Assembly (NCBI GenBank): GCA_945862315.1
Contig: CAMAXW010000008.1
Location: forward strand, 34,103-98,102
Direction of reading: 5' to 3'
DNA length: 64,000 bases
DNA from: Klebsiella pneumoniae
Lineage (GTDB): Bacteria > Pseudomonadota > Gammaproteobacteria > Ga0077536
Part shown: piece after piece, positions 18,479 through 27,949 of the stretch
How positions within the stretch are numbered: position 1 is the stretch's first letter
Layout: each line of letters begins with the position of its first letter
Program-made: the position numbers and the translations under genes
The notes under the pieces: generated by a model
Seen by the model: the letters and a program-made list of their open reading frames with translations, nothing else
What the model was told of the DNA's origin: nothing
Database searches by the model: none

Positions 18479-18607
18479 TTGTCTGCTCCTAACGGTTACG
18501 GGTGACTAGCCCACAGTCTGCCCAAAAATGTGCTTACACGCTTGCCGTAGGCACTGTCCGCAACGCGCGCTATGCTCACCATATTCCCACCGCGCGAGGC
18601 AGCGACC

Positions 18608-20305
18608 ATGCAGTACGATCTTATTATTCGTAATGGCAGTGTAGTTGATGGATCAGGGGCGCCCCGTTACCCCGCCGACATCGGCATCATCGATGACCGC
18701 ATCGCGCGCATCGGCCGCATTCGCGCACCGGCCAAGCGCGTGATCGACGCCGAAGGACAAGTCGTCAGCCCGGGTTTCGTCGATGGCCACACGCACATGG
18801 ACGCGCAAGTTTTTTGGGATCCGCTAGGCTCCTGCTCCTGCTACCACGGTGTCACCACTGTGGTGATGGGTAATTGCGGTTTCACCTTGGCACCCTGCGC
18901 GGCGCGCGACGCAGAATTTGTGTTTCGTAATTTGGAGCGTGCCGAGGATCTCTCGCGAGCCGCAATGACCGCAGGCATCGACTGGCGGTGGGAGACTTTC
19001 CCCGAATATCTCGACGTCGTTGATCAAATCCCCAAGGGCATCAATTACGGTGGTTACATCGGCCACTCCGCGTTGCGAACCTATGTGATGGGCGAGCGCG
19101 CCTTCGCTGAGCAGGCGACCAGCGACGAACTACGCCGTATGCAGCATCTCGTTCAGGAAGCCCTGCGCGCCGGTGCCATTGGGTTCTCTACGTCTCGGTC
19201 GGTAAACCACCTGACTTCCGATGACCGACCCGTCGCCAGCCGAATAGCGGACTGGTCCGAAGTGCGGGCGATCGTCAACGCCATGGGTGAACTGGGTGCC
19301 GGCATCTTTGAGCTAGCCGGCGAAGAACCTGGGCGCAGCCCGCGCCGCCGCCGTGAGTATTTCGACCGCCTCAAAAATCTGGCGGTGGAATCGGGCTGCC
19401 CGGTGACTTTCGGCATGCCCAGCATTCGCGTCGCCCCAGATTTGTGGCCCGGCTATTACGAACTCGCCAACGAAACCGCCGCTGCCGGTGGTCGCATGTT
19501 TGTCCAAGCCCATAGCCGGTCAATCTCAACGCTGCTGTCGTTCAAATCGCATACTCCTTTCGATCATTGGGAGGTATGGCGAGATGTCCGCAGCCGCCCC
19601 TTGGAAGAGCAAAAGCGGCTGCTGCGCGATCCCGACATCAAACGCCGGCTGGTTGAAGTGGCCAGCGCGCCCTACGCCGGGCCCAGTGTCGTGGGGGCCG
19701 AGGCCCGCCCGCCCGAGTGGGATTGGTTCTATGTGATGAACGGCATCGGCGATGAAGAACTCATGAGTGAGGTCGCCGCGCGGCGCGGCGTGCATCCCGC
19801 GCAGGCGATGATCGATCTGGCGCTGGAACGCGACCTGGACGTCTTCTTTCGGCAACCCCTAGCCAACGAAGATCAGAACGCCGTGCTGCAAATGATGCGA
19901 CATCCGCGCAGCGTGGTGACGTTCTCCGATTCTGGGGCGCATGTGGCCCAAATTATGGATTCGTCGCTGCAGACCCACCTGCTCAGCCACTGGGTGCGGG
20001 AGCGTGAAGCGTTCACGCTCGAAGAAGCGGTGCGCATGATTACCTATGACACGGCCTCCGCCTGGGGGCTGCACGATAGGGGCTTGTTGCGGGAGGGACT
20101 TAACGCGGATCTGGTTATTTTCGACCCGGCCGCCATCAGTCAAAACATGCCTGAGTTGGTCAATGACCTGCCGAGCGGTGCCCAACGGCTCAAACAAACC
20201 GCACGCGGCATCAGCCACACGGTGGTCAACGGCCGGGTTTTACTGGAAAACAACGTGCCTACCGGCGAACTGCCGGGCCGGCTCATCCGTAAAACGGTGG
20301 CCTAA
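18608..20305 (+). CDS. Amidohydrolase, D-aminoacylase (N-acyl-D-amino-acid deacylase) family
   Basis: 565 residues from ATG 18608, preceded by GAGG; an in-frame ATG at 18572 is less well placed. His61 and His63 in PGFVDGHTHMD are metal ligands at the end of strand 1, GNCGFTLAPC near residue 90 carries the cysteine ligand typical of D-aminoacylases, and Asp441 in FSDSGAHV is the catalytic aspartate. LVIFDPA near the C-terminus closes the composite beta-sandwich. Family members hydrolyse N-acyl-D-amino acids or related cyclic amides; others are N-substituted formamide or dihydroorotase-like enzymes. Length exceeds the 480-500 residues usual for D-aminoacylase, with extra sequence in the middle. 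It stands alone with a hairpin after the stop. Confidence 0.88.
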   Translation: MQYDLIIRNGSVVDGSGAPRYPADIGIIDDRIARIGRIRAPAKRVIDAEGQVVSPGFVDGHTHMDAQVFWDPLGSCSCYHGVTTVVMGNCGFTLAPCAARDAEFVFRNLERAEDLSRAAMTAGIDWRWETFPEYLDVVDQIPKGINYGGYIGHSALRTYVMGERAFAEQATSDELRRMQHLVQEALRAGAIGFSTSRSVNHLTSDDRPVASRIADWSEVRAIVNAMGELGAGIFELAGEEPGRSPRRRREYFDRLKNLAVESGCPVTFGMPSIRVAPDLWPGYYELANETAAAGGRMFVQAHSRSISTLLSFKSHTPFDHWEVWRDVRSRPLEEQKRLLRDPDIKRRLVEVASAPYAGPSVVGAEARPPEWDWFYVMNGIGDEELMSEVAARRGVHPAQAMIDLALERDLDVFFRQPLANEDQNAVLQMMRHPRSVVTFSDSGAHVAQIMDSSLQTHLLSHWVREREAFTLEEAVRMITYDTASAWGLHDRGLLREGLNADLVIFDPAAISQNMPELVNDLPSGAQRLKQTARGISHTVVNGRVLLENNVPTGELPGRLIRKTVA

Positions 20306-20325
20306 CCGCTCTGGTCTATTCGCTC

Positions 20326-20352
20326 AGAGCGGGCAGCACGCGTGCCCGCTCT
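20326..20352 (+). terminator. Strong inverted repeat after the amidohydrolase gene
   Basis: AGAGCGGGCA at 20326-20335 and TGCCCGCTCT at 20343-20352 form a perfect 10-bp stem with a 7-base loop, 20 bases after the amidohydrolase stop and 33 bases before the GTG of the kinase gene. No T-run follows, so it may be a termination hairpin, an attenuator or a stability element. Confidence 0.5.
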
Positions 20353-20385
20353 AAACTTCGGCGCGCTACCGCCGATGCTTCTACC

Positions 20386-21672
20386 GTGAAAATCATCATC
20401 ATCGATACCTCTCGAGAATGGATGGCGGCCGTCCGGCGCAGCCTCGCGCGCGCCTTGCCCGATATTGAGATTACCGAATACGACGCCGAGCAACAGGGAG
20501 CACCAGCCAGCGACTTTCGGTGGGACTTATATGACGCCGCGCTGCTCAGCCACGAGCTAGGTGATTTGCCCCGCGGCCTAGCATGGTTCGATCGCTATCG
20601 TGGCCGCCCAGGTTTTCCACCCGCTATCCTGGTGGCGGCAGGCGGTGACGCCTACCTCGCCGTGGCCGCCATGAAGGCCGGTGCTGCAGATTATCTACGC
20701 CGCGAGGATGCGCTAAGCGAGCGCCTGCCATTGGTGTTGAGCACGATTGCACGCGCCCCGCTGTCGATGGAATCGACCCTGTATATGGAACGCGGCGCCC
20801 GCCAGGCACTGGATGACTCACTGCTGCTCAACCACCGCTTGCCGGATGACACCGCGCACCGCTTCGTACGTCTGATTGGCCAGGGGGGATTTTCGCGAGT
20901 TTATTTGGCCGAGCGTGAATTGGATGGCGCACCGGTGGTATTGAAAATCATCGACACCCGCCAAGTACTGGACCCAGCGATGCTGCGACGCTTCATTCGT
21001 GAGGCTGAGATTATGGCCAGCATTACCGATCCCTTCGTGGTGAAGGTCTTTGGCCAAGGCTTAACCGCCCACTATGGGTACATCTCAATGGAATTTTTTC
21101 CGGGCGGGGATCTCAAGCAACGCATCGAACGGGGGCTATCGATCCCGGACGCCATCGACTGCATGCGCGGGATTGCGCGCGGTCTGAGCGCTATCCATCA
21201 ACGTTCGGTAATTCACCGTGATCTAAAACCCGGGAACATTATGTTTCGTGCCGATCATTCTCTGGCGCTGGCGGATTTTGGTATTTCTCGCCGAGTTAAC
21301 GAGTCACTCGACCTAACCACTACCACCGGGACCTTGGGCACCCCCGGTTATATCAGTCCCGAACAAGCATTGGGCACGCCGGTCGACCATCGCACCGACC
21401 TCTACAGCGCCGGAATTATTTTTTACGAACTACTGACCGGCCGCAAACCTTTCCGCGCGGAATCTCCCGCCGGACTCGTCTACCAGCATATTCACACCAT
21501 ACCGCCAGCGCTGCCGGCCGCGGTGGCACTCGCCCAGCCCATCGTCGACATGCTGCTGGCAAAAGATCCCGAGGCACGTTTCGGCAGCGCCGAAGAACTA
21601 TTAGACAGCCTAGACGAATGGCTATCGGGCCCAGCTTGGCGTGCGCTGTCGCCGCCGCAAGGTCTGCATTAG
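20386..21672 (+). CDS. Ser/Thr protein kinase with an N-terminal degenerate receiver domain (copy 1)
   Basis: 428 residues from GTG 20386. Residues 1-120 follow the receiver pattern (MKIIIIDTSRE; MKAGAADYLRRED), but the phospho-accepting Asp is Ser55 in ALLSHELG, the strand-4 Thr is Ala and the strand-5 Lys is Arg, so it cannot take phosphate in the usual way. Residues about 160-425 are a complete Hanks-type kinase: glycine loop IGQGGFSRVY, VLKII lysine, HRDLKPGN with Asp279, ADFG, and GTPGYISPEQ. No membrane helix is present. A paralogue of the same architecture lies at 51133-52413. The protein probably phosphorylates cytosolic targets on Ser/Thr, with the pseudoreceiver as regulatory or docking domain. 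Targets are unknown. Confidence 0.92.
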   Translation: MKIIIIDTSREWMAAVRRSLARALPDIEITEYDAEQQGAPASDFRWDLYDAALLSHELGDLPRGLAWFDRYRGRPGFPPAILVAAGGDAYLAVAAMKAGAADYLRREDALSERLPLVLSTIARAPLSMESTLYMERGARQALDDSLLLNHRLPDDTAHRFVRLIGQGGFSRVYLAERELDGAPVVLKIIDTRQVLDPAMLRRFIREAEIMASITDPFVVKVFGQGLTAHYGYISMEFFPGGDLKQRIERGLSIPDAIDCMRGIARGLSAIHQRSVIHRDLKPGNIMFRADHSLALADFGISRRVNESLDLTTTTGTLGTPGYISPEQALGTPVDHRTDLYSAGIIFYELLTGRKPFRAESPAGLVYQHIHTIPPALPAAVALAQPIVDMLLAKDPEARFGSAEELLDSLDEWLSGPAWRALSPPQGLH

Positions 21673-21758
21673 CCCGCCGCCCCAGCCTCTTTATCTGCAT
21701 GGAATGACGCATAGCCCGTTTATACTCGGGCATCTTTTACCACCGAGCGAGACCTACG

Positions 21759-23081
21759 ATGGCTGGCATTTTTAAGGCTTACGATATTCGCGGCATTTAT
21801 GGTGAAACACTCACCGCGGAGCTTGCCACCTGCATTGGACGGGCATTCGTGGATTATCTCGGCTGCCGCTCCGTGGTCATTGGGCGCGACATGCGATCCC
21901 ACTCACCGGCCATGTTCGAGGCGTTGGCGCGTGGGGTAACCGAGCAAGGCGCGGAGGTCATCGACGTCGGTCTCTGCAGCACACCCATGTGCTACTACGC
22001 TAACGGCAGCCTGGGTGCGCAAGGCAGCATCATGATCACCGCCTCGCATAATCCCGGCGCATGGAATGGCGTCAAAATCTGCCGCGCCGATGCCGTACCG
22101 ATTAGCGGCCCCACCGGCATTGCAGCGATCGAAGAACTGGTCAATGCCCGACAGTTTAAAGCGCCCGCCGCACAGCCCGGCCAGATCACGAAACACGATA
22201 TCGCACCCGCTTACGCCGCCCACATTCGCGCGTTGGCGCGCATTCAACGTCCTCTGCATATTGCGGTGGATTACGCCAACGCGATGGGCATTGTGGAGGC
22301 CCAAGCGCTGCGGGGCCTGTATAGCGAAGTGGGATTATTTGCCGAGTTAGACGGATCGTTTCCGAATCATGAAGCCAATCCCCTCGATCACGAAACACTG
22401 GTGCCACTCCAGCAGCTTATGCGCACCCAGGGTGGCTTCGACTTTGGCATTGCCTTCGATGGTGATGCCGATCGGGTGGGGTTCGTGGATGAACGCGGTG
22501 ACATCGTGCCCATGGATCTCATCACAGCACTCATCGCCCAAACGCTGCTGAAAGACCATCCCGGGCGCATTTTCTACGACTTGCGCAGCAGCAAGGCCGT
22601 CCGCGAGGTGATCCTAGAAGCCGGTGGTGAGCCCCTGATGTCGCGGGTGGGGCATGCGTTCATCAAGCAACAGATGCGCGGCGCTGATGCGCTCTTTGCC
22701 GGCGAATTATCGGGGCATTATTATTTTCGCGAGAATTTCTTTGCGGAGAGTTCTGCCCTGGCGGTGATCTATGTGGCCAATCTGGTCAGTGCCAGCGCCC
22801 AGCCACTCTCCGCTCTCATTGCCCCATTGCGCCGTTATGCGCCTAGCGGCGAAATCAATTCCACCGTGAAGGAAGTGGATCAGGTCTTTGCCAAGTTACG
22901 CGCGGCCTACGCGGACGCAACATTCACTGAGTTGGATGGGCTAAGCGTGGAATATCCCGATTGGTGGTTCAACGTGCGTGCCTCCAATACCGAGCCACTC
23001 GTGCGCCTGAATCTGGAAGCCGCCACCTTGGCAGACATGACTGCCAAGCGTGACGAAGTGCTGAAAATCATTCGGGCTTAA
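21759..23081 (+). CDS. manB: Phosphomannomutase/phosphoglucomutase
   Basis: 440 residues of the alpha-D-phosphohexomutase superfamily, interconverting mannose or glucose 6- and 1-phosphates for GDP-mannose, alginate, LPS or glycogen synthesis. FKAYDIRGIYGE opens the protein; Ser96 in ITASHNP is the active-site phosphoserine; DGDADR at about 234-239 binds Mg; GELSGHYYFRE is the sugar-binding loop and RASNTEPLVRLN the phosphate-binding loop. Length is slightly below AlgC (463). TATACT at 21721-21726 could be a -10 element. The gene is monocistronic; nine consecutive G follow the stop at 23088-23096. AlgC/ManB-type dual specificity is inferred. Confidence 0.95.
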   Translation: MAGIFKAYDIRGIYGETLTAELATCIGRAFVDYLGCRSVVIGRDMRSHSPAMFEALARGVTEQGAEVIDVGLCSTPMCYYANGSLGAQGSIMITASHNPGAWNGVKICRADAVPISGPTGIAAIEELVNARQFKAPAAQPGQITKHDIAPAYAAHIRALARIQRPLHIAVDYANAMGIVEAQALRGLYSEVGLFAELDGSFPNHEANPLDHETLVPLQQLMRTQGGFDFGIAFDGDADRVGFVDERGDIVPMDLITALIAQTLLKDHPGRIFYDLRSSKAVREVILEAGGEPLMSRVGHAFIKQQMRGADALFAGELSGHYYFRENFFAESSALAVIYVANLVSASAQPLSALIAPLRRYAPSGEINSTVKEVDQVFAKLRAAYADATFTELDGLSVEYPDWWFNVRASNTEPLVRLNLEAATLADMTAKRDEVLKIIRA

Positions 23082-23121
23082 AAATTCGGGGGGGGGTTGC
23101 CATCCGAACGATAAAATATTG

Positions 23122-24195
23122 TCAACGATCCCGGCAGATCTCCCCCGCGATAGCGCTCAGCGGCACAGTGCGCTGGACTGCGCCACGCTTCACCGCCTCT
23201 TTGGGCATGCCGTAAACCACACAGGTCGCCTCGTCCTGCGCTACCGTGCGTGCACCGGCGTCGAGCATTTCCTTGAGCCCCGCCGCACCATCGTCCCCCA
23301 TGCCCGTCATGATGATGCCCAAAGCGTTGCGCCCGGCTGCTTTGGCCGTCGAGCGAAACAGGACGTCCACGGAGGGCCGGTGTCGGCTCACCGGTGGGCC
23401 GTCCACAATATCCACGTGGTAGTAGGCGCCGCTGCGCTTCAACACCAGATGCCGGCCGCCCGGCGCGATGAGCGCCAAGCCCGGAATGACGCGGTCGTTC
23501 TGGCAGGCTTCACGCACTTCGATAGCGCAAACGGAATTTAGTCGAGTGGCGAAGGCCGCCGTGAACTTCTCAGGCATGTGTTGCACGATAACCAGACCTG
23601 GTGCGACCCGCGGTAGCATGGTTAACACTGTTTCCAAGGCTTGGGTGCCGCCGGTGGACGTGCCGATAGCCACTATCCGCTCGGTAGTTTGCACCATCGC
23701 CGTGCCCAAGGGTGCCGCCAGCACGGCGTCTGCATTTAATTTCGCCGGGATCTTGGCGAGGCTTTCCACGGGGGTTCGGATGAGTGACACCCGTGCCTGC
23801 GCGGCGGCTTTAATGGCCTGCCCCAACTCGCTTGCCGAGTCTTCCAAGAAACGCTTCAGCGCCACTTTGGGCTTGACGATAATCTCCACCGCGCCGGCGC
23901 TCAGCGCCTGAATAGTGGTGTCCGCACCTTTCTCGGTCAGAGAGGAGCAAATCACCACCGGGGTGGGCCGCTCGGCCATTATTTTGCGCAGGAACGTAAT
24001 GCCGTCCATGCGGGGCATTTCGACATCTAACACGATGACGTCTGGCCATTCGCGCTGCATCTTCTCTAAGGCGTAGAGCGGATCAGGCGCCACGCCTAGC
24101 AGGCGCAGACCGGGGGTGTGGTTGATGATTTCACTCAGGACCTGCCGCACAACGGCGGAATCGTCCACCACCATGACACTGACCACGGCGCTCAC
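23122..24195 (-). CDS. cheB: CheB chemotaxis response regulator methylesterase
   Basis: 357 residues from GTG 24195, which overlaps the cheD stop as GTGA; a longer reading to 24243 would lie in cheD. The receiver domain has VVDDSA and Asp57 in VLDVEMP. After a linker (about 115-165) comes the methylesterase domain with catalytic Ser in IGTSTGG, His in VIVQHMPE and Asp in TGMGDDGA. Phosphorylated by CheA, CheB removes methyl groups from, and deamidates, chemoreceptors to reset their activity. It is the last gene of the leftward che operon and the antagonist of CheR in the same operon. Confidence 0.97.
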   Translation of the reverse strand: MSAVVSVMVVDDSAVVRQVLSEIINHTPGLRLLGVAPDPLYALEKMQREWPDVIVLDVEMPRMDGITFLRKIMAERPTPVVICSSLTEKGADTTIQALSAGAVEIIVKPKVALKRFLEDSASELGQAIKAAAQARVSLIRTPVESLAKIPAKLNADAVLAAPLGTAMVQTTERIVAIGTSTGGTQALETVLTMLPRVAPGLVIVQHMPEKFTAAFATRLNSVCAIEVREACQNDRVIPGLALIAPGGRHLVLKRSGAYYHVDIVDGPPVSRHRPSVDVLFRSTAKAAGRNALGIIMTGMGDDGAAGLKEMLDAGARTVAQDEATCVVYGMPKEAVKRGAVQRTVPLSAIAGEICRDR

Positions 24196-24689
24196 CGGGC
24201 AGTGACCTGAGGCTGGTGCTTCACCCACACGTTGCCGTCCCACAGATCAAACATCACCACCCGATGGCCTTCGCCACCCACGTGGCGGGCCTTAATGGGC
24301 TGCCCATGCAACGCCAGTAATTCGATTCCCGCGACGATATTCTGTTTACCGATGGCTAACCGCCCAGCCTTGGCCACTGTCGGAAACATATCTCCTCCGC
24401 CGAAAACTTTTATTTCATACTCGTTGGGATCGGTGCCGTAACGTACTGCCTCGCGCAAAAACATCAGATACGCTTCATCCCCAAAACGGCCGTCGAGCTC
24501 ACCGGTGCGCCGCGCACCGCGCGTCGGCAGCATGTAGTGACACATGGCCCCATAGCGCCGCCGGGGATGCCACATCGTGATGGCCACGCAAGAGCCTAGC
24601 AGGGTACGCAGGCGCACGTCTGGATCGTCGCTGAACTGAAACTCCCCAGGTTGCAAAAAATATTCGAGATATTCACTCGCTGCGCGCAT
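24192..24689 (-). CDS. cheD: CheD chemoreceptor glutamine deamidase
   Basis: 165 residues. Cys34 in [12 protein letters not shown] and His51 in MCHYMLP are the catalytic Cys and His of CheD; FGGGDMF and IGKQNI follow in the expected order. CheD deamidates receptor glutamines to methylatable glutamates and in some bacteria works with CheC or directly modulates CheA. No cheC or cheZ was seen in the window. The gene starts three bases after the cheR stop and overlaps cheB by four bases, so the three adaptation enzymes are translationally coupled. Confidence 0.96.
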   Translation of the reverse strand: MRAASEYLEYFLQPGEFQFSDDPDVRLRTLLGSCVAITMWHPRRRYGAMCHYMLPTRGARRTGELDGRFGDEAYLMFLREAVRYGTDPNEYEIKVFGGGDMFPTVAKAGRLAIGKQNIVAGIELLALHGQPIKARHVGGEGHRVVMFDLWDGNVWVKHQPQVTAR

Positions 24690-24692
24690 GGC

Positions 24693-25508
24693 TTAGCCCC
24701 GCGCCTGACGCTGGTAAATTGCCGGATGGAGGCTGGTGAGAGGAAGGTTCATGCCGTGCAAGCTCTCCGAGTGCCCGCAGAAAAAAAAGCCCCCGGGACG
24801 CAACGCCGAGCATAACTGGCGAACCACGGCAGCTTTGGTTTCCATATCAAAATAGATCAGAACATTACGTAGGAATATTAAATCGAAAAGGCCCACATCA
24901 GGCAGCGGCGCGATGAGATTGACCTGACGAAACGAGACGCGCCGACGCAAGTCAGGGACGATGCGAAAAGTCCCTTCCTGAGATCCCACACCGCGCAGAC
25001 AAAAGCGTGTCAACAAAGTCCGCGGGATATGTTCGGCGCGCTCCATGGCGTAATGCGCAGACTGCGCGCGCGCGAGTACCCGCGTGCTGATATCCGACCC
25101 CATGATTTCCCAAGTGCCCGGCGCCAAGTGGGAGGCGAGTAGCATGGCAATACTCCACGCTTCCTCACCGCTCGAGCAGGCCGCACTCCACACCCGAAAG
25201 GTAGTGCCCGGCAGCCGTGCCGGCAGCGCCCGGTCGCGCAAAAAATCGAAGTGTTTAGGTTCTCGAAAAAAATAGGTCTCGTTGGTGGTCAGCAAATCGA
25301 GCGCGATTTGGGGTTCGGTACGCTCCACACCCGCCGTGATGAGTTGGTGGTATTCACCAAAACTATTGAGTCCAAAATGGATCAAGCGCTTCTGCAAGCG
25401 GCTCATCACTAGCGGTTTTTTGGCCGGCGATAAATTGATGCCTGCCTGTGCGTATACCCAGTCGCGCAACAGCTTAAATTCGGGATCACTCAGTGCGTAA
25501 ACAGACAT
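24693..25508 (-). CDS. cheR: CheR chemoreceptor methyltransferase
   Basis: 271 residues. The N-terminal helical domain (1-70) contains the receptor-binding segment, NETYFFREP follows, and the SAM-binding domain shows VWSAACSSGEEAWSIAM (motif I), GSDIS and FDLIFLRNVLIYF. It transfers methyl from S-adenosylmethionine to receptor glutamates. No tetratricopeptide extension is present. Neither MCP of the cluster ends in a CheR-binding xWxxF pentapeptide, so the enzyme must find its substrate directly. A 59-base gap to cheW, which holds a near-palindrome at 25553-25565, separates it from the upstream half of the operon. Confidence 0.97.
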   Translation of the reverse strand: MSVYALSDPEFKLLRDWVYAQAGINLSPAKKPLVMSRLQKRLIHFGLNSFGEYHQLITAGVERTEPQIALDLLTTNETYFFREPKHFDFLRDRALPARLPGTTFRVWSAACSSGEEAWSIAMLLASHLAPGTWEIMGSDISTRVLARAQSAHYAMERAEHIPRTLLTRFCLRGVGSQEGTFRIVPDLRRRVSFRQVNLIAPLPDVGLFDLIFLRNVLIYFDMETKAAVVRQLCSALRPGGFFFCGHSESLHGMNLPLTSLHPAIYQRQARG

Positions 25509-25567
25509 ACGGGAATGGGTCTCAATGCGTGTAGGTAGAACTGTTCGACCACGGTCTCTGAGACCCG

Positions 25568-26071
25568 CTAGGCCGCCGTTGCGCCTAGCGCCGCAATTTC
25601 GTTAATGGACAGTACCGTGGCACTGTCGAGAATCACCACGAAACCGCCGTTAACCTTGCCCATGCCCCGGATAAAATCGGTGCGTAATTTGGCGCCGAAA
25701 CCCGGTGGCGGCTCAATATCGGCCGCCGGAATCTCAATCACCTGATTAACGCCATCCACCATAATGCCGACGTCAAGCTGTTCGCCATCCGCCAACACTT
25801 CGAGAATCACCACACACGAGCGGCGCGTTGCTAGGCTCTGCGGACGACCAAACCGTATCGCCAGATCGACCACCGGCACCACCCGCCCGCGAAGGTTCAA
25901 CACCCCGCGGACACAAGCCGCCATCAGCGGCACGCTGGTCAGTTCTGGGTACTCCAGAATTTCCTTGATCATTAAAATTGGCATCGCGAAGGTTTCTTCG
26001 CCGAGCCGAAATGTGAGGTATTGCTGGTGCTCGGCACCAGCGCCATCAGCGTGCGCGACAGCTTGCATCAT
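25568..26071 (-). CDS. cheW: CheW coupling protein
   Basis: 167 residues with a single CheW SH3-like domain: QYLTFRLGEETFAMPI, IKEILEYPELTSVP, VRGVLNLRGRVVPVVDLAIRFG and VDGVNQVIEIP are all in the canonical order. It bridges MCPs and CheA in the receptor array. Two adjacent in-frame starts (26071 and 26068) are possible; the G-rich site AGGGGG fits the second slightly better. It follows the mcp stop by only five bases, so the receptor and its coupling protein are probably made together. Confidence 0.96.
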   Translation of the reverse strand: MMQAVAHADGAGAEHQQYLTFRLGEETFAMPILMIKEILEYPELTSVPLMAACVRGVLNLRGRVVPVVDLAIRFGRPQSLATRRSCVVILEVLADGEQLDVGIMVDGVNQVIEIPAADIEPPPGFGAKLRTDFIRGMGKVNGGFVVILDSATVLSINEIAALGATAA

Positions 26072-26076
26072 GCCCC

Positions 26077-27912
26077 CTAGAATTTCACAAATTCAGAGTC
26101 GTTGGCGTCGGACTCTGCGAAGCGTGCACCACCCGGCACTCGGCTAGGCGGGGCGCGGCGAGTAGTGGCTGCAACCGAGCGTGTTGCGGGATTACGCACT
26201 TCCGCGCTGCGTCCTCGGCCAGCGCTTTCCAGCCGGAAAAACGCCATGAGCTCGCGTAATTGCGCAGCTTTCCCGTTCATTTCTTCGGCGGTTGCCGCCA
26301 GCTCCTCGGCGGCCGACGCATTTTGTTGGGTCGCCTGATTGAGCTGATTGATCGCAGAATTAATCTGGGTGGCACCGGTCGCCTGTTCACTCGACGCCGC
26401 GGCGATTTCCTGCACCAAATCAGAAGTCTTCTGAATCGCCGGCACAATTTCATTGAGCAGTGTTCCGGCGCGCTCCGCGAGCTGCACACTGTTGCCCGCC
26501 AATCCGCTAATTTCCTGGGCCGCAACCTGACTGCGCTCGGCCAATTTGCGCACTTCGGCTGCGACGACCGCAAAGCCGCGTCCATGCTCACCGGCACGGG
26601 CCGCTTCAATGGCCGCATTCAGCGCGAGCAGATTAGTTTGGTAGGCGATGTCGTCGATAATGCCGATTTTCTGCGCGATGGTTTTCATGGCTTGCACGGT
26701 GTCACGCACCGCCACACCACCGTCGACAGCCTCTTGGGCTGCCTTACCCGCCATGCCATCCGTGATCTTGGCGTTCTCGCTGTTTTGATTGATCGAGGCG
26801 GCCATCTCCTCGATAGAGGCACTGGATTCCTCCACACTCGCCGCCTGCTCGCTAGCCGCCTGGCTAATTGATTGCGCCGTTGCACTCACCTGCTCGGCCG
26901 CATTCAGAATCGCCTCCGTCGTGGTGCTCACTTCAGAAATGGTCGCCGAAAGACGATCTACCGTATCGTTGCAAGCGTTCTTCAAATCGCCAAATGTGCC
27001 CTGATAATCGTTGGTGATTTTCTCGGTCAGGTCGCCGGCCGCCAGCGCAGAAAGTACGCGCAAAACTTCGTTAAGCCCGGTATCGCAGGTCCCCACCAAG
27101 GAATTGACGCTGTCGCAAAGCTGGCGGAAAAAGCCAGTTTTTTTCGCGGTCTCTAACCGACTGGTAAAGTCCCCGGCGGAAGCTGAGGCAACGACCGCGC
27201 CGAACTCTTCCTCAACGGCAACTTCTTCGGTGCGGTCTTTCCATTCGGCCACTGAGCCCTGACGCTCGCCCTTCTCGTCGATGATGGGCGAAGCTGTGAG
27301 CCCGAAAGTGCGCCCACCCACCACAATTTGGGCCACGTGCGCCGCGCGCAATTGGCCCAGCAGGTTGCGCTGATGCGCGGGGTTCTTATGGAAAACATCG
27401 AAGTTCACGCCCACTAAACGTTTGGCATCGAAATTGGGCAGTTCCTTGCGGATATCTGTCTCGGCGTGGCTCAACATGGCTTGCAGGGAGTGGTTGAGGT
27501 ATCGAATGATGCCGTCGCGGTCCGCGATCATCACATTGGTGGTACAGCCATCCAGCGCATTTTTGATGCGGAGGCTCTCGATCTTTTGCTGGTCGGCGTG
27601 GCGCAGGCGGTCACGCACCTCGTCCATCGCGGCAGTAATCAGTGCCTTGCGCCCCGGCAGGCGCTCGAATTCTTGCGATAGATCGCCGCCCACATATTGA
27701 GTAATGCTGTCCACCACCTGCATTTTGACCGCGATATGGGCATGCACCAAGGCGTTCATGGTTTCGGCGATCGCGCGTTGGTCACCCTCGAAACCTTGCA
27801 AGGGGATGCGGTAGTCGATGGCGCCGGCCGTGTGCTCTTGCTGCATACGCGTAATGGCGTTAGAGAGCTGTTCCAGCTGTCGAGCGCCTTTGTTGAAGTC
27901 TAAAATTCCCAT
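26077..27912 (-). CDS. Soluble methyl-accepting chemotaxis protein with PAS and HAMP-like modules
   Basis: 611 residues with no signal peptide or membrane helix, so a cytoplasmic receptor. Residues 1-100 and about 225-310 look like HAMP-type helical modules ([23 protein letters not shown]). A PAS domain at about 115-225 reads [17 protein letters not shown] and continues through GVNFDVFHK. The signalling hairpin contains the conserved tip [20 protein letters not shown] and [18 protein letters not shown]. The C-terminal tail after residue 565 is low-complexity and Arg/Ala-rich and ends DSEFVKF, without a CheR-binding pentapeptide. It probably senses an internal signal (redox, oxygen or energy) through PAS; the ligand is not identifiable. 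It is cotranscribed with cheA upstream and cheW downstream. Confidence 0.95.
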   Translation of the reverse strand: MGILDFNKGARQLEQLSNAITRMQQEHTAGAIDYRIPLQGFEGDQRAIAETMNALVHAHIAVKMQVVDSITQYVGGDLSQEFERLPGRKALITAAMDEVRDRLRHADQQKIESLRIKNALDGCTTNVMIADRDGIIRYLNHSLQAMLSHAETDIRKELPNFDAKRLVGVNFDVFHKNPAHQRNLLGQLRAAHVAQIVVGGRTFGLTASPIIDEKGERQGSVAEWKDRTEEVAVEEEFGAVVASASAGDFTSRLETAKKTGFFRQLCDSVNSLVGTCDTGLNEVLRVLSALAAGDLTEKITNDYQGTFGDLKNACNDTVDRLSATISEVSTTTEAILNAAEQVSATAQSISQAASEQAASVEESSASIEEMAASINQNSENAKITDGMAGKAAQEAVDGGVAVRDTVQAMKTIAQKIGIIDDIAYQTNLLALNAAIEAARAGEHGRGFAVVAAEVRKLAERSQVAAQEISGLAGNSVQLAERAGTLLNEIVPAIQKTSDLVQEIAAASSEQATGATQINSAINQLNQATQQNASAAEELAATAEEMNGKAAQLRELMAFFRLESAGRGRSAEVRNPATRSVAATTRRAPPSRVPGGARFAESDANDSEFVKF

Positions 27913-27949
27913 GCCTGTATACCTCTGGATTGGTTAAAGATAGGCGGCG

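Noticed and set aside
23088..23096. G9 run after the phosphomannomutase stop as a phase-variation tract
   Set aside because: It lies outside any gene or promoter between convergent genes, so slippage would have no evident effect.
25553..25565. GGTCTC-T-GAGACC palindrome between cheW and cheR
   Set aside because: Short, within an operon, with no promoter elements or T-run; likely chance.
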